Notes under the pieces: model-generated
Databases searched by the model: none
What the model was told of the DNA's origin: nothing
The model's input: only the letters and a program-made list of their open reading frames with translations
Made by a program: the position numbers and the translations under genes
Shown here: positions 1-6,286 of the stretch, piece after piece
Layout: every line of letters begins with the position of its first letter
How positions within the stretch are numbered: the stretch's first letter is position 1
NCBI GenBank assembly: GCA_946480635.1
Contig: CAMLKV010000134.1
Span: forward strand, 1-6,352
DNA from: an uncultured Flavobacterium sp.
GTDB taxonomy: Bacteria > Bacteroidota > Bacteroidia > Flavobacteriales > Flavobacteriaceae
Direction of reading: 5' to 3'
Length of the DNA: 6,352 nt

Positions 1-41
1 TTCCTTTTTCTTTCTCAACTTCTTCTTTCCCTTGTCCTTTC

Positions 42-875
42 TCAAACACAGTTCGTCTCTTTTCTTTCTTCATCACCATCAACTAAAACAGTAATTTTAG
101 TATGCTCATTTTTACTAGTATCGACAGCATTTTCTTGAGTAGAAGCTGAGAATAATTCAAATTTTATATCTTTTTCAGCGACATTTTTCTCTTTCAAAAT
201 TCCGCTAACCGTATTAATCATGTCTTCTGGGCCACACAAATAGTACTTAGAGAATTCTTTACCAATATGCTTTGTGTTTAAGACATTGTTCACCACAGAT
301 TTGTCAACTCTACCAAAGTATTCAGAATGATTAGATTGGCTGAAAACAAAATGAATAAAAAACCTACCTAGATATTTGCTTTGTAGCTCTGTTAATTGGT
401 TATAAAAAATAGTTTCTTCAGGAGATTTATTACCATAAACTAATACGAAAGTACTATTTGGTTCTTGTGACAAAACAGTTTGAAGTATTGACATTATTGG
501 AGTTATGCCACTTCCTGCTGCAAAAGCCATATAATTTCTTTGTTTATCGTGATGAGGTTCATGAATAAACTTTCCTTCAGGAGTACCTACTTCTAAAACG
601 CTTCCTTCTTTTAATTCGTTGTTAGCAAACTTCGAAAAATAACCGTTTTTAACCGCTTTAATTGCGATTCTTAATTCACCACTGTTTGGCGAAGAACAAA
701 TAGAATAAGCTCTTCTTATTTCTTTACCATCTAAAGTCAACTTTAAATTAACGTATTGTCCAGCTGTGAATTGATAAAAATCTTTAAATTCGATAGGAAC
801 ATTAAATACAACTGAGATACTTTGAGGAGTTTCTCTTTTAATTTCTTTTATAGTGAGTTTGTAAAATGATGACAT
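42..875 (-). CDS. Ferredoxin--NADP/PaaE-type flavin oxidoreductase, lacking its C-terminal 2Fe-2S domain
   Basis: This is an electron-transfer reductase of the ferredoxin-NADP reductase superfamily, closest in layout to PaaE (phenylacetyl-CoA epoxidase reductase) and related Bacteroidota 'flavodoxin reductases', which pass electrons from NAD(P)H via FAD to a 2Fe-2S centre. Counting from MSSFYK, the FAD-binding motif RAYS lies at 55-58, the NAD(P)-binding GSGITP at 121-126, CGPEDM at 214-219 and KFELF at 238-242. A linker follows, then KITVLVDGDEE (260-270), which is the usual first strand of the plant-type ferredoxin domain. The frame then runs into RKETNCV and a stop at 277 residues, whereas the family is about 350 residues with four cluster cysteines, none of which is seen here. 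I chose the start at 875 over the upstream ATG at 902 because homologues start near the first beta strand and the extra nine residues look like leader sequence. Soluble and cytoplasmic; substrate unknown. The C-terminal loss may be real or a sequence-edge error. Confidence 0.85.
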   Translation of the reverse strand: MSSFYKLTIKEIKRETPQSISVVFNVPIEFKDFYQFTAGQYVNLKLTLDGKEIRRAYSICSSPNSGELRIAIKAVKNGYFSKFANNELKEGSVLEVGTPEGKFIHEPHHDKQRNYMAFAAGSGITPIMSILQTVLSQEPNSTFVLVYGNKSPEETIFYNQLTELQSKYLGRFFIHFVFSQSNHSEYFGRVDKSVVNNVLNTKHIGKEFSKYYLCGPEDMINTVSGILKEKNVAEKDIKFELFSASTQENAVDTSKNEHTKITVLVDGDEERKETNCV

Positions 876-890
876 GTTTTTTCTTTTTAG

Positions 891-898
891 CAAAATTA
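891..898 (-). promoter_or_regulatory. Possible -7 element for the flavin reductase gene
   Basis: On the minus strand this reads TAATTTTG, an exact match to the Bacteroidota -7 consensus TAnnTTTG, about 16 bases before the reductase ATG at 875. No TTG or TTTG lies at the expected 17-23 bp upstream, and the implied leader would be only about 10 bases. This is a half-supported call. If it is used, it also argues for the 875 start, because an ATG at 902 would lie upstream of the transcript. Confidence 0.25.
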
Positions 899-952
899 AC
901 AAACAAGGCCGACATATTCTTAAATTCTTATAAAATTAAAAAATGTTATTTT

Positions 953-983
953 TTTCTGAATTGTAAAAAGAAACGTACTTTTA
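953..983 (+). promoter_or_regulatory. Probable promoter of the sprE-bactofilin-atpZ cluster
   Basis: TACTTTTA at 976-983 differs from the Bacteroidota -7 consensus TAnnTTTG only at its last base. TTTCTG at 953-958 is a weak -33 element (TTTG-like), separated from it by 17 bp. That spacing matches the near-perfect promoter at 6287-6314. Transcription would start near 989-991, giving a leader of about 45 bases before the sprE ATG. No other candidate in this 159-bp divergent gap is better. Confidence 0.5.
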
Positions 984-986
984 CAA
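961..986. repeat. Inverted repeat TTGTAAAA-N10-TTTTACAA overlapping the sprE promoter
   Basis: Two perfect 8-base arms (961-968 and 979-986) flank a 10-base spacer. The right arm covers part of the putative -7 element at 976-983, so a protein bound here would be well placed to block transcription. A very similar arrangement (TTGTAAA, then AGAAAC, then TTTACAA) occurs in the leader of the RCC1 gene at 6048-6067. No binding protein can be named. AT-rich DNA produces such dyads by chance, so this is only a candidate operator. Confidence 0.35.
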
Positions 987-991
987 GTTAT

Positions 992-1009
992 AATACTAAA
1001 AATAGTATT
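992..1009 (+). promoter_or_regulatory. Perfect 7-bp hairpin at the expected 5' end of sprE mRNA
   Basis: AATACTA (992-998) and TAGTATT (1003-1009) form a perfect stem around a four-A loop. If transcription starts near 990, as the promoter at 976-983 implies, the hairpin sits at the extreme 5' end of the mRNA, about 25 bases before the start codon. It could protect the 5' end or be a DNA dyad. The stem has only one G-C pair and would be weak alone. Confidence 0.3.
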
Positions 1010-1034
1010 TAGAAGTTATATTTAAAACTTTTAT

Positions 1035-3641
1035 ATGTTGAAAAACAATCAATTAAAAAGCATATCACTAGTCTTCTTTTTAGTTACTGCAATAGCTTGC
1101 TCTACAAAAAAAAATAGTTTTGTTAGCAGAAATTGGCATGCCTTGAATGCAAGAGATAATACAATGTACAATGGGAGCTTGGCTCTTGATGCAGGAATTA
1201 ATGAAGTAAAAGGGGAGTATCATGACAATTTTTGGGAAATACTTCCTGTAGAACGTATGCAAATTCCTGAAGAAGCCCTTCTACCTGGACAAAAGGAAAA
1301 AAATAAAAACTTTGAACGTGCTGAGACAAAAGCTACAAAAGCTATTCAAAAGCACTCAATGAATATTGAAGGTAAAGAGAAAAACTATCAAATGGATGAA
1401 GCTCATCTTATGTTGGGTAAAGCAAGATATTATGATCAACGTTTTATTCCAGCATTAGAAGCATTTAATTATATCTTATATAAACATACTAATTCAGACA
1501 AAATAAATGAAGCCAAAGTTTGGCGAGAAAAAACGAATATTCGTCTTGAAAATGATGCCTTGGCGGTAAAAAATTTAAAAAGACTTATAAATAAAAGCAA
1601 TCTAAAACAACAGGTTTTTGCTGATGCCAATGCAATTTTAGCACAAGCATTTATTAATCTTGAATATAAAGATAGCGCAATTGCACCATTAAAAAAAGCA
1701 ATTACTTCGACAAAACTGAAAGAAGAAAGAGCACGTTATCATTTTATTTTAGGACAATTGTATCAATCTCTAGATTATAAAGACAGTGCTTATAATGAAT
1801 TCCAAGAGGTAATTGATATGAAACGTAAGTCTCCTCGTCAGTATGTGATTCGTGCACACGCCAAACAAGCATTGCTTTCGGACCCTACAAAAGATACTTT
1901 AGCCTTTGTAGAAAAGTATAAAAAATTACTTAAAGACAGAGAAAATAGACAACACTTAGATGTTTTGAATTTCGAAATGGCCCTCTTTTATGATAAGTTG
2001 GGTAATAAGCAAAACGCAATAAAATATTATAATAAATCACTTAAGAAAGGATCAAACGATTCCTACTTACAAGCGTCAACATATAGAAATTTAGCAACTA
2101 TTTATTTTGATAAGGCTAAGTATATTACCGCTGGAAAGTATTATGATAGTACCTTAACCAAGTTGGTTAAAAAGAATAGAGAATATTATGTAATTGCTAA
2201 AAAGAAAGAAAATTTAGTTGATGTAATTAAGTATGAAGGTATAGTGTCTCACAATGACAGTATTCTTCAACTAACTTCAATGTCCAGTATTGAACGTGTT
2301 GCTTATTTTGAAAAGCATATAGCCAATTTGAAAGCAAAAGATTCGACTAAAAAAGCTTTAGAGGCAAAACAAAAGGAATTAGCAAATCAACAAGGAATTC
2401 AAGATATTGGGAAGCCAATAATGAGTCCTCCGGGGATGAACGAAACACTTTTACCTCCAGGAAAGGCAGACATGATGCAGTTGCCAAAAGGACAACAAGA
2501 CGGTGCATTTTACTTTTACACTCCAACAACTGTCGCTTATGGAAAAGTTGAGTTTCAAAAAAGATGGGGAAAAAGAGTATTAGTAGAGAATTGGAGATGG
2601 TTACAACAAAAGGAGAATGTTGTTGTTGAAGACAATCAAGAAACAAAACCGGAAGAAACAAAACCAGAAGTTGTTGAAGAGAAATACTCAACTAATTTTT
2701 ACATCAGTCAACTACCAACTTCACAAGTTGTTTTGGACAGTTTGGCAAAAGAAAGAAATTTTGCTAATTACCAGTTAGGAGTAATCTATAAAGAAAAATT
2801 CTCTGAGCAAAAATTAGCTGCTTCAAAATTTGAAACCGTTTTAAAGAGTCAACCAGAAGAGCGTTTAATTTTGCCGTCACTTTATAATCTTTACAAAATT
2901 TATGAACTTTCAGATAAGACCAGAGCAGAAGAAATTAAAAACCAAATAATCTCACAGTATCCAAATACAAGGTATGCTCAAATCTTAAACGGGAATATAC
3001 CAGCTGAAGATTTATCAAATGAAAGTCCTGAAAGTGTTTATAAGAAAACGTATGAGAAATTCACAAAGCAAGAATATGTTGAAGCGCTTCAAACCATTGA
3101 CAAATCGGTTCAGCAATTTGCAGGAGACGATTTAATTCCAAAATTTGAATTACTTAAAGCAAGTGTTCTTGGAAAGCTTAAAGGACTAAGTGAATATAAA
3201 AAAGCCGTGAGTTATGTTGCGGTTACTTATCCAGATTCTGATGAAGCAAAACAAGCCGAAGACATTTTAAAAGTTAGTATTCCAAGAATGGAGCAACGAA
3301 TATTAACTCAAGACACAGTTTCAACAAATTGGAAATTACTTTATAAAGTTGGAAAAAAAGATGATACTGAGACTGTTAAGCTAACTGAAAAATTAGAAAA
3401 GTATTTTGCTGAAAAGCAGTATGACAAATTTAAAGTGTCTTATGATGTGTATGACGAAACAACAAGTTTTGTTGTTGTGCATGGAATTTCTTCAAGAGAT
3501 TTTGCAAGATATTTAATCACATTACTTAAAGAAGATAAAAAATATAAAGTATTGAATCCGGCACAAGTAATATCAAGTGACAATTACTTGGTTATCCAAA
3601 TTCACAAAAACTACAATCAGTTTTTAGAATTAAAGATGTAG
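1035..3641 (+). CDS. sprE: SprE/PorW-family gliding motility and type IX secretion lipoprotein (TPR)
   Basis: SprE (PorW in Porphyromonas gingivalis) is an outer-membrane lipoprotein needed for T9SS secretion and, in gliding flavobacteria, for cell movement. PorW is reported to link the PorK/N ring and the Sov translocon. The 868-residue length is close to that of Flavobacterium johnsoniae SprE. A lipoprotein signal ends at AIA-C with lipidated Cys22. The following STKKNS lacks an acidic surface-export signal, fitting a periplasm-facing protein. TPR-like helical pairs fill about 120-380 (for example ALEAFNYILYKH and AIKYYNKSLKKG) and about 575-745. A Pro/Gly-rich stretch (455-490) precedes FYFYTPTTVAYGK (492-504) and WGKR...ENWRW (511-522), which I regard as the family hallmark. 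An E/K/P linker with a duplicated ETKPE (536-545) follows, then a C-terminal alpha/beta region (about 757-868). It is the first gene of a tight cluster, 3 bp before the bactofilin. No frameshift is seen. Confidence 0.9.
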   Translation: MLKNNQLKSISLVFFLVTAIACSTKKNSFVSRNWHALNARDNTMYNGSLALDAGINEVKGEYHDNFWEILPVERMQIPEEALLPGQKEKNKNFERAETKATKAIQKHSMNIEGKEKNYQMDEAHLMLGKARYYDQRFIPALEAFNYILYKHTNSDKINEAKVWREKTNIRLENDALAVKNLKRLINKSNLKQQVFADANAILAQAFINLEYKDSAIAPLKKAITSTKLKEERARYHFILGQLYQSLDYKDSAYNEFQEVIDMKRKSPRQYVIRAHAKQALLSDPTKDTLAFVEKYKKLLKDRENRQHLDVLNFEMALFYDKLGNKQNAIKYYNKSLKKGSNDSYLQASTYRNLATIYFDKAKYITAGKYYDSTLTKLVKKNREYYVIAKKKENLVDVIKYEGIVSHNDSILQLTSMSSIERVAYFEKHIANLKAKDSTKKALEAKQKELANQQGIQDIGKPIMSPPGMNETLLPPGKADMMQLPKGQQDGAFYFYTPTTVAYGKVEFQKRWGKRVLVENWRWLQQKENVVVEDNQETKPEETKPEVVEEKYSTNFYISQLPTSQVVLDSLAKERNFANYQLGVIYKEKFSEQKLAASKFETVLKSQPEERLILPSLYNLYKIYELSDKTRAEEIKNQIISQYPNTRYAQILNGNIPAEDLSNESPESVYKKTYEKFTKQEYVEALQTIDKSVQQFAGDDLIPKFELLKASVLGKLKGLSEYKKAVSYVAVTYPDSDEAKQAEDILKVSIPRMEQRILTQDTVSTNWKLLYKVGKKDDTETVKLTEKLEKYFAEKQYDKFKVSYDVYDETTSFVVVHGISSRDFARYLITLLKEDKKYKVLNPAQVISSDNYLVIQIHKNYNQFLELKM

Positions 3642-3644
3642 CAT

Positions 3645-4043
3645 ATGTTTGAAAAAAGCACAAAATCATATACAGACTTTTTAGGTAAAACAAACCGAAT
3701 TGTTGAAGGAACTACTATAAAAGGAGATATCGACTCTCAAGCCGATTTTAGATTGGATGGGCATTTAATTGGAAATTTCATATCAAAGGGAAAATTAGTA
3801 GTAGGGCCGGCTGGAAGCGTTACAGGAGATATTACTTGCAAAAATGTAGATGTTGAAGGTAGAGTAGAAGGTAAAGTAACAGTTCAAGAAATTTTAAATG
3901 TAAAATCTAAAGCAAGTATTCATGGTGAAGTTACTTGTGGAAAACTTTCCGTTGAACCAGGTGCTGACTTTAGCGCTTCGTGCGTAATGAAAACATCAAC
4001 CAAAAATATACTTCCCCCACATGGAGAACAACAAACCACCTAA
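3645..4043 (+). CDS. Bactofilin (polymer-forming cytoskeletal protein)
   Basis: Bactofilins self-assemble without nucleotide into filaments that act as local scaffolds for envelope or cytoskeletal tasks. The protein is 132 residues, typical of the family. A short polar N-terminal tail (MFEKSTKSYTDFLGKTNR) leads to a right-handed beta-helix core at about 18-112. The core shows regularly spaced glycines and hydrophobics: IVEGTTIKGDI, FRLDGHLIGNF, LVVGPAGSVTGDI, VDVEGRVEGKV and ASIHGEVTCGKL. A short disordered tail follows. There is no signal peptide or membrane segment, so it should be cytoplasmic or membrane-associated. It starts 3 bp after the sprE stop and its last 23 bp overlap the next gene, so translation is probably coupled. 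A bactofilin before atpZ is, from memory, a common arrangement in Flavobacteriia. Its specific job here is not known. Confidence 0.9.
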   Translation: MFEKSTKSYTDFLGKTNRIVEGTTIKGDIDSQADFRLDGHLIGNFISKGKLVVGPAGSVTGDITCKNVDVEGRVEGKVTVQEILNVKSKASIHGEVTCGKLSVEPGADFSASCVMKTSTKNILPPHGEQQTT

Positions 4044-4245
4044 AGGATATAATAAGTGGTTAGCATTTATAAACATTCCTATCCAAATGTGCGTAATAAT
4101 TTATGCTTTTTATTGGGTTGGATTATGGTTAGATGAAAATCATCCAAGTGAAAAAGTATACTACTATAAAATACTTACTTTAGTTGGAGTTTTTATTGCC
4201 TTATACAATGTATATCGTCAAGTGAATGAAATAGGAAACAAATAA
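4021..4245 (+). CDS. AtpZ/AtpI-family ATP synthase accessory membrane protein
   Basis: This 74-residue protein belongs to the small AtpZ/AtpI family encoded at the head of F-type ATP synthase operons. Family members are thought to help assemble the c-ring or, in some bacilli, to take part in divalent cation uptake. It has a polar N-terminus (MENNKPPKGYNKW), a first membrane helix at about 13-36 and the family-typical VGLWLDE at its end (33-39), with the LD that marks AtpZ proteins. A polar loop (HPSEKVYYYK) leads to a second helix at about 51-66, then a charged tail. The ATG at 4021 lies inside the bactofilin gene, 23 bp before its stop. No later ATG would leave helix 1 intact. The next gene starts after one base. 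The function is inferred from the family and context. Confidence 0.85.
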   Translation: MENNKPPKGYNKWLAFINIPIQMCVIIYAFYWVGLWLDENHPSEKVYYYKILTLVGVFIALYNVYRQVNEIGNK

Positions 4246-4246
4246 A

Positions 4247-4636
4247 ATGAAATTAAAACTTAACACATCTTTTCTAATATTACCAATTGTTTTTAGTTTG
4301 TTTCTTTTTGGTCTTTATCTACTTTTTAAAAGGCTTTTTGATTTTCCAGATTTGACCTTATTATCATTGTCTTTTATTCTTTTTTTCTTTGGAGGTATGT
4401 CTTTACTACTTTTTGGTATAATTGATGCAATTTTCATCAAAAACAAAGAAGTCGTGGGAATGAGTTTTATGTTAATAACCACTATCAAGACTATAGCAGT
4501 TGGAATAATAGGTAAAATCTATATTTTAAGCCAAAATATAATTTTTGAAAAATGGAATTACTTTATCCTTTTTATCCTTTATTTATTGTTTGAAACAATA
4601 GTTATTGGCCGAAGACTTAATAAAACTGCTTTTTAA
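4247..4636 (+). CDS. Four-helix membrane protein, DUF6168/AtpI-like
   Basis: This is a 129-residue, very hydrophobic inner-membrane protein. Four helices can be drawn at about 9-27, 38-63, 70-93 and 104-121, with a basic N-terminus (MKLKLN) and a basic C-terminal tail (RRLNK). Lys81 lies within helix 3 and Glu116 within helix 4 in the motif YLLFETIVIGRRLN. That ending fits the flavobacterial DUF6168 proteins that usually sit between atpZ and atpB, so I assign it to that group on pattern and position. It starts one base after the atpZ stop and is surely cotranscribed. A role in F1Fo assembly (AtpI-like) is inference. Unusually, atpB does not follow: the gene ends 7 bp from the stop of the convergent RCC1 gene. 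Confidence 0.7.
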   Translation: MKLKLNTSFLILPIVFSLFLFGLYLLFKRLFDFPDLTLLSLSFILFFFGGMSLLLFGIIDAIFIKNKEVVGMSFMLITTIKTIAVGIIGKIYILSQNIIFEKWNYFILFILYLLFETIVIGRRLNKTAF

Positions 4637-4643
4637 TAAAGTA

Positions 4644-6035
4644 TTAGTTCTTTATAAATTTCTTTTGAAATTGTTTTCCTTCAACAGTAAATTGAATTAA
4701 ATAGAAACCATTCGAAAGATTTTCAACATTAATCTCAGAAATATTTTTGGTAGTATCTGTATCCAAAACAACTTTTCCATACAAATTATAGATTTTGATT
4801 TCATCAAATGAAATATTTTTTGGATTTTTTATATTAATAATTCTATTTGAAGGATTGGGATAAACTGAAATATTTTCAGCCAACACATTTTCATCAATGC
4901 TAAGCGTTGGGCAAGTTGTAGAGGTTGGGCTAGTCCTAAAATTTCCAGATGAACCATCACCTACTTGACCATAAAAATTGTTTCCCCATGCATATAATGA
5001 TCCGTCATTTTTAAGGGCAAGAACATGTGTTCCGCGCATAGAAATTGTTTGCCAATCGTTTGCACTGCCTACTTGTATTGGACTTGTTGTGAAGCTCATA
5101 CTTGTAGTGCCATTACCTAATTGACCAACAGCATTTGCTCCCCAAATCCAAACCGTACCGTCTGATTTTTTGAGAAGTGTATTTTGACTTCCTTTACTTA
5201 TAGTATTACATCCATTAAGAGAAATAATGTTAAAAGGACTGGTAAGATTAGTGCCAGTTCCACTTGTTCCCACACCTAATTGTCCTTCATTATTACCTCC
5301 CCAAACCCAAAACGAAAAATCATCTTTAAATGCAACACTATGAATAGTACCAGCAGCAACCTTATTCCAATCATTATCGTTTCCAATTTTTACTGGAACA
5401 CTTTCATTAACTGTTGTTCCGTTTCCTAGTTGTCCCAAGCTGTTTACACCCCAACCATATAAGTTGCCATTTGTTTTTATAGCCAAAGAGTGGTTTGCAC
5501 CAGCAGAAATTGATTCCCAATTGGTTTGATTCCCAATTTGAATTGGAGAATTTTTAGAAACAGTGGTTCCGTCTCCTAACTGATTGTTGTCATTTCGACC
5601 CCACGCCCAAAGAGATCCATTTGTTTTTAGGGCTAAAGAAAATTCATCACCAGCCGATATAACTGCCCAGTCAGTATCAGTTCCAACCTGAACAGGAATA
5701 TTTGAATTAGTATTATTTCCATTTCCCAATTGACCTGACGAATTAAATCCCCAAGCCCAAAGTGTTCCATTTGTTTTTAGGGCTAATGTATGAGACCCAC
5801 CACAAGATATAGTTTGCCAATTTGTGTCTGTTCCGATTTGAGTTGGAGTTGTTCTCATAGCTACAGCACTACCATCTCCAATTTGACTAAGATTGTTTCT
5901 TCCCCACGTCCAAAGCGTTCCGCCAGTCCTTATTCCTGCTGAGTGGGCAACACCTGCAGAAACCGATTGCCAACATTGAGCAAAAAAGGTAGAGGATATT
6001 AAAAGGAAGTAATAAATAAGTAATGTTCTTTTCAT
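4644..6035 (-). CDS. Secreted RCC1-repeat beta-propeller with T9SS type A sorting domain
   Basis: This is a predicted secreted or cell-surface protein of 463 residues. A signal peptide (MKRTLLIYYFLLISSTFFA, cleavage probably before Gln20) is followed by seven RCC1-type repeats of 49-53 residues covering 22-376. Each has an (S/A)G...H/L core, a W-x-WG motif and GQLG(N/D)G or similar, giving a complete seven-bladed propeller. Residues 377-463 are a Por-secretion-system C-terminal sorting domain: SVYPNP (390-395), IKIYNLYGKVV, LSNGFYLIQF and a basic KKFIKN end. The domain should be removed after export through the T9SS, for which the nearby sprE encodes a component. I chose the ATG at 6035 because the upstream in-frame ATG at 6080 adds 15 residues before the signal peptide and falls within the promoter. 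Eukaryotic RCC1 exchanges nucleotide on Ran. Bacterial secreted RCC1 proteins are more likely binding or adhesion modules. The ligand is unknown. Confidence 0.9.
   Translation of the reverse strand: MKRTLLIYYFLLISSTFFAQCWQSVSAGVAHSAGIRTGGTLWTWGRNNLSQIGDGSAVAMRTTPTQIGTDTNWQTISCGGSHTLALKTNGTLWAWGFNSSGQLGNGNNTNSNIPVQVGTDTDWAVISAGDEFSLALKTNGSLWAWGRNDNNQLGDGTTVSKNSPIQIGNQTNWESISAGANHSLAIKTNGNLYGWGVNSLGQLGNGTTVNESVPVKIGNDNDWNKVAAGTIHSVAFKDDFSFWVWGGNNEGQLGVGTSGTGTNLTSPFNIISLNGCNTISKGSQNTLLKKSDGTVWIWGANAVGQLGNGTTSMSFTTSPIQVGSANDWQTISMRGTHVLALKNDGSLYAWGNNFYGQVGDGSSGNFRTSPTSTTCPTLSIDENVLAENISVYPNPSNRIINIKNPKNISFDEIKIYNLYGKVVLDTDTTKNISEINVENLSNGFYLIQFTVEGKQFQKKFIKN
4908..5972 (-). repeat. Seven tandem RCC1 units, three with an exact 150-bp period
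   Basis: The units run, in coding order, 5972-5820, 5819-5670, 5669-5520, 5519-5370, 5369-5211, 5210-5055 and 5054-4908. Units 2, 3 and 4 are each exactly 50 codons. They keep similarity at the DNA level: a 21-base stretch at 5616-5636 recurs identically at 5766-5786, and 12-13 bases of it recur again from 5468, all in the same phase. This points to recent internal duplication or gene conversion among these three units. Units 5-7 are longer or shorter and more diverged (unit 5 has WVWG and an insertion; unit 6 begins with Cys instead of Trp). Confidence 0.85.
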
Positions 6036-6047
6036 AGTTTTTGGGGT

Positions 6048-6077
6048 TTGTAAAAGAAACTTTACAACGAATGTAAA
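6048..6077. repeat. Alternating TGTAAA/TTTACA half-sites in the RCC1 gene leader
   Basis: Three half-sites lie about one helical turn apart: TGTAAA from 6049, TTTACA from 6061 and TGTAAA from 6072. The first two form a perfect 7+7 inverted repeat (TTGTAAA 6048-6054, TTTACAA 6061-6067, spacer AGAAAC). The last two form TTTACA-N5-TGTAAA (6061-6077), spanning the expected transcription start near 6071. In the RCC1 mRNA the first pair could also fold as a 7-bp stem with a 6-base loop. It could be an operator or an mRNA structure. The resemblance to 961-986 favours a DNA site but does not prove it. Confidence 0.35.
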
Positions 6078-6109
6078 CAAAAATAAGTTATTAACAATTT
6101 GAAATCAAA
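6078..6109 (-). promoter_or_regulatory. Promoter of the RCC1 gene
   Basis: On the minus strand, TTTG (6109-6106) and TATTTTTG (6085-6078) match the Bacteroidota -33 and -7 consensus (TTTG and TAnnTTTG) exactly, with a 20-bp spacer. Transcription should start near 6071, leaving a leader of about 36 bases before the ATG at 6035. No Shine-Dalgarno sequence precedes that ATG, as is usual in this phylum. Confidence 0.65.
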
Positions 6110-6112
6110 TAT

Positions 6113-6148
6113 ATCGACAAAAAACACAAATTCATCGGTATAAAACAC
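6113..6148. repeat. Two imperfect 15-base direct repeats 21 bp apart, upstream of the RCC1 promoter
   Basis: The copies at 6113-6127 (ATCGACAAAAAACAC) and 6134-6148 (ATCGGTATAAAACAC) agree at 12 of 15 positions. They start 21 bp apart, two helical turns, and the nearer copy ends only 3 bp from the RCC1 -33 element. This is a classic activator position. Because most matching bases are A, the support is modest. Confidence 0.25.
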
Positions 6149-6174
6149 TATTAAATCTATAGTTTTTAATTTTT

Positions 6175-6197
6175 TTTACATGTAAAGTTGTTAACAA
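6175..6197. repeat. Two adjacent perfect palindromes
   Basis: TTTACATGTAAA (6175-6186) and TTGTTAACAA (6188-6197) are both perfectly self-complementary and separated by one base. The first uses the same TTTACA/TGTAAA half-sites as the RCC1 leader dyads. They lie between the two oppositely oriented promoters at 6078-6109 and 6287-6314, about 65-110 bp from each, so either could be the target of any bound protein. Confidence 0.35.
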
Positions 6198-6286
6198 AGG
6201 TGTTTAAAGGCATATATAAAGACGATTAAATTTCGTTTAAAAATCAGTCATAAAAACAGTTTTTTAAAAAAAGTATTTTAAACGTT

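Noticed and set aside
1080..1262. Minus-strand 60-codon open frame
   Set aside because: It lies wholly inside sprE on the opposite strand, has no promoter or recognisable domain, and reads as an antisense shadow.
2640..2669. 15-base tandem repeat encoding ETKPE twice
   Set aside because: A small duplication in the disordered linker of sprE. It is noted in the gene entry and has no separate function that I can support.
2347..2691. Minus-strand 114-codon open frame
   Set aside because: It is antisense to the sprE centre. Its Leu/Phe-rich composition is the reverse reading of Lys/Glu/Gln codons, with no independent start signals.
4633..4658. Possible bidirectional terminator between the convergent genes
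   Set aside because: ATAAAG (4636-4641) pairs with CTTTAT (4650-4655), extended by two A-T pairs past a mismatch. With one G-C pair and an 8-base loop it is too weak to call.
6036..6080. Upstream ATG at 6080 as RCC1 gene start
   Set aside because: It would place the start within the -7 element and put 15 residues ahead of an otherwise standard signal peptide.
6198..6240. Possible additional plus-strand promoter (TAAATTTC near 6227)
   Set aside because: The -7 match lacks the final G and no TTG lies at correct spacing. The promoter at 6287-6314 is far better.
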